In this document: positions 63,125 through 64,000 of the stretch, piece by piece | Layout of the letters: the number at the start of each line of letters is the position of its first letter | Position numbering within the stretch: position 1 is the first letter of the stretch | Assembly: GCA_012845835.1 (NCBI GenBank) | Contig: JABAKD010000002.1 | Location: 9,834,120-9,898,119, forward strand | DNA: 64,000 nucleotides | Reading direction: 5' to 3' | From: Undaria pinnatifida | Lineage: Eukaryota > Sar > Phaeophyceae > Laminariales > Alariaceae | The notes under the pieces: generated by a model | The model's input: only the letters and a program-made list of their open reading frames with translations | What the model was told of the DNA's origin: nothing | Database searches by the model: none | Translations under genes and position numbers: made by a program

Positions 63125-63855
63125 GGGAGTACCTTTCTTACGGCAGAGTAGATTGTTGCACATATTTTGTTTGTTAGTCTACTGAGATACTGCTGTATGT
63201 GGCTCTCGCTAGGGACTCGCGCTGGTGGCTGCTTGTTTGTCTTTTGGCAGTCAACCCCCTGTGTGCGTTCGTCGGGTGGTGTGTTTGAAGAAAGAAACTC
63301 GACCGTTCCTCGGTTTGTTGTTTTTGGGGGGATTCGCGGTGGTCGGAGGGGAAACGGAGATTCCGGCGCGAAAGGCTGGAAGTAAGCCACTGTTTTTTTT
63401 TGCTCCGTCGTATATTGCAATCTCGCTTCGTTGTTTTAGCGTTAGCTTGTGACGCAAAGGAAGCCGTCCCTACCCTATATTGAGAGTATCATATGAAGGT
63501 ACAATGGGAAGATGGGCAGAACGGTATTCACCCTGAGGACAACACTAACAAATCGGGCTCTCCTATGGCATTCAGCCATTTTGCGCTTGCATTTACGTTG
63601 TGCTCAAGCATGTGTTCGTACGAAGCACACGTCAAATCTGCTGTATGAAAATTACTTCAGCAGCCGGACATGTTTTACATAGGATACGGCGGACGTTTGA
63701 TACTACTCCGGGTTGTACCGCCTGTCATACGCGCCTCCGCTGCCCGTTCACGGTGGAGCATATTTTCTGCCGCCGCATGTTGCCGGGGTCCCTCCCTGCC
63801 ATAATCTAGTGCATTCCCCCGTCATGTGCCCATGTGTTTGGCCTTGTAGCTAAAG
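63125..63855. other. No gene supported
   Basis: Possible 3' UTR of the preceding exon. Small open frames at 63225-63452 and 63600-63809 have no support. Confidence 0.3.
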
Positions 63856-63859
63856 TGTG

Positions 63860-64000
63860 GCACATACCAGCACTGTTGAGGCCATCTCAAGGCGTCAATA
63901 GTCGAGGTGTCGGCACTATCCTCGATTACACCGGGGTCCTGAATAGTGCCGGGTGATCGGGCTGGCACATGCCGGCCTTATTGGGAGACCCGCACTCCCG
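63860..64000. mobile_element. MITE family I, partial copy at the window edge
   Basis: GTCGGCACTATCCTCG, GAATAGTGCCGGGTGATC, GGCTGGCACATGCCGGC and a right end TATTGGGAGACCC. It matches the right half of 10001-10214 (TAGTGCCGGTGATGCTGGC, TAGGGAGACC). Confidence 0.5.

Overview
The window reads as nuclear DNA of a multicellular-type eukaryote with a repeat-rich genome. The coding signal is broken into short exons bounded by GT/AG splice sites. There is a decayed non-LTR retrotransposon with endonuclease and reverse transcriptase, several tRNA-headed SINE-like repeats, many inverted-repeat DNA elements (MITEs) and long satellites. Nothing looks bacterial: there are no operons, no ribosome-binding sites and no dense ORFs. 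GC near 50%, Ala/Gly/Gln-rich low-complexity exons and the style of the LINE suggest a brown alga (Ectocarpus-like). That assignment is inference from memory and is not proved by the sequence.

Layout. 0-1.3 kb: end of a Gly-rich gene. 1.3-5.7 kb: several MITE families. 5.8-6.4 kb: a terminal exon of unknown function. 6.4-9.3 kb: a 20/29-bp satellite. 10.2-10.9 kb: a small exon pair coding a membrane helix, with a second degenerate copy. 11.8-14.8 kb: a ~180-bp satellite split by a TA-flanked DNA transposon. 16-20.5 kb: degenerate repeats, MITEs and a SINE. 21-24 kb: a minus-strand gene with a ~1.15-kb internal tandem duplication carrying splice sites. 24.4-26.1 kb: a nested transposon. 26.3-26.8 kb: a 32-bp satellite. 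26.8-31.3 kb: scattered minus-strand exons around a 1-kb AAACGAC satellite. 33.4-43.2 kb: a nest of tRNA-headed repeats, MITEs and a 42-bp satellite. 44.6-48.6 kb: a dead LINE with an LTR-like insertion. 51.3-51.8 kb: a long snap-back hairpin. 53-56 kb: two MITEs of one family and a (ACT)n tract. 57.4-58.7 kb: a long-TIR element with a 7-bp target duplication. 59.5-60.2 kb: a third copy of the TA-flanked transposon. 61.1-62.1 kb: a PIF/Harbinger-like element with perfect 53-bp TIRs and TAA duplications, inserted inside an older MITE. 62.2-63.1 kb: tandem repeats and a small possible exon.

Few genes can be modelled with confidence and no pathway can be assigned. The clearest biology is transposon archaeology: at least nine repeat families, several nested so that their relative ages can be read, and two families whose insertions can be checked against an intact paralogue or array in the same window. 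Exon calls are single-sequence judgements from codon content and splice motifs. Three candidate introns are only about 38-43 nt, which would be unusually small and should be tested with RNA data.
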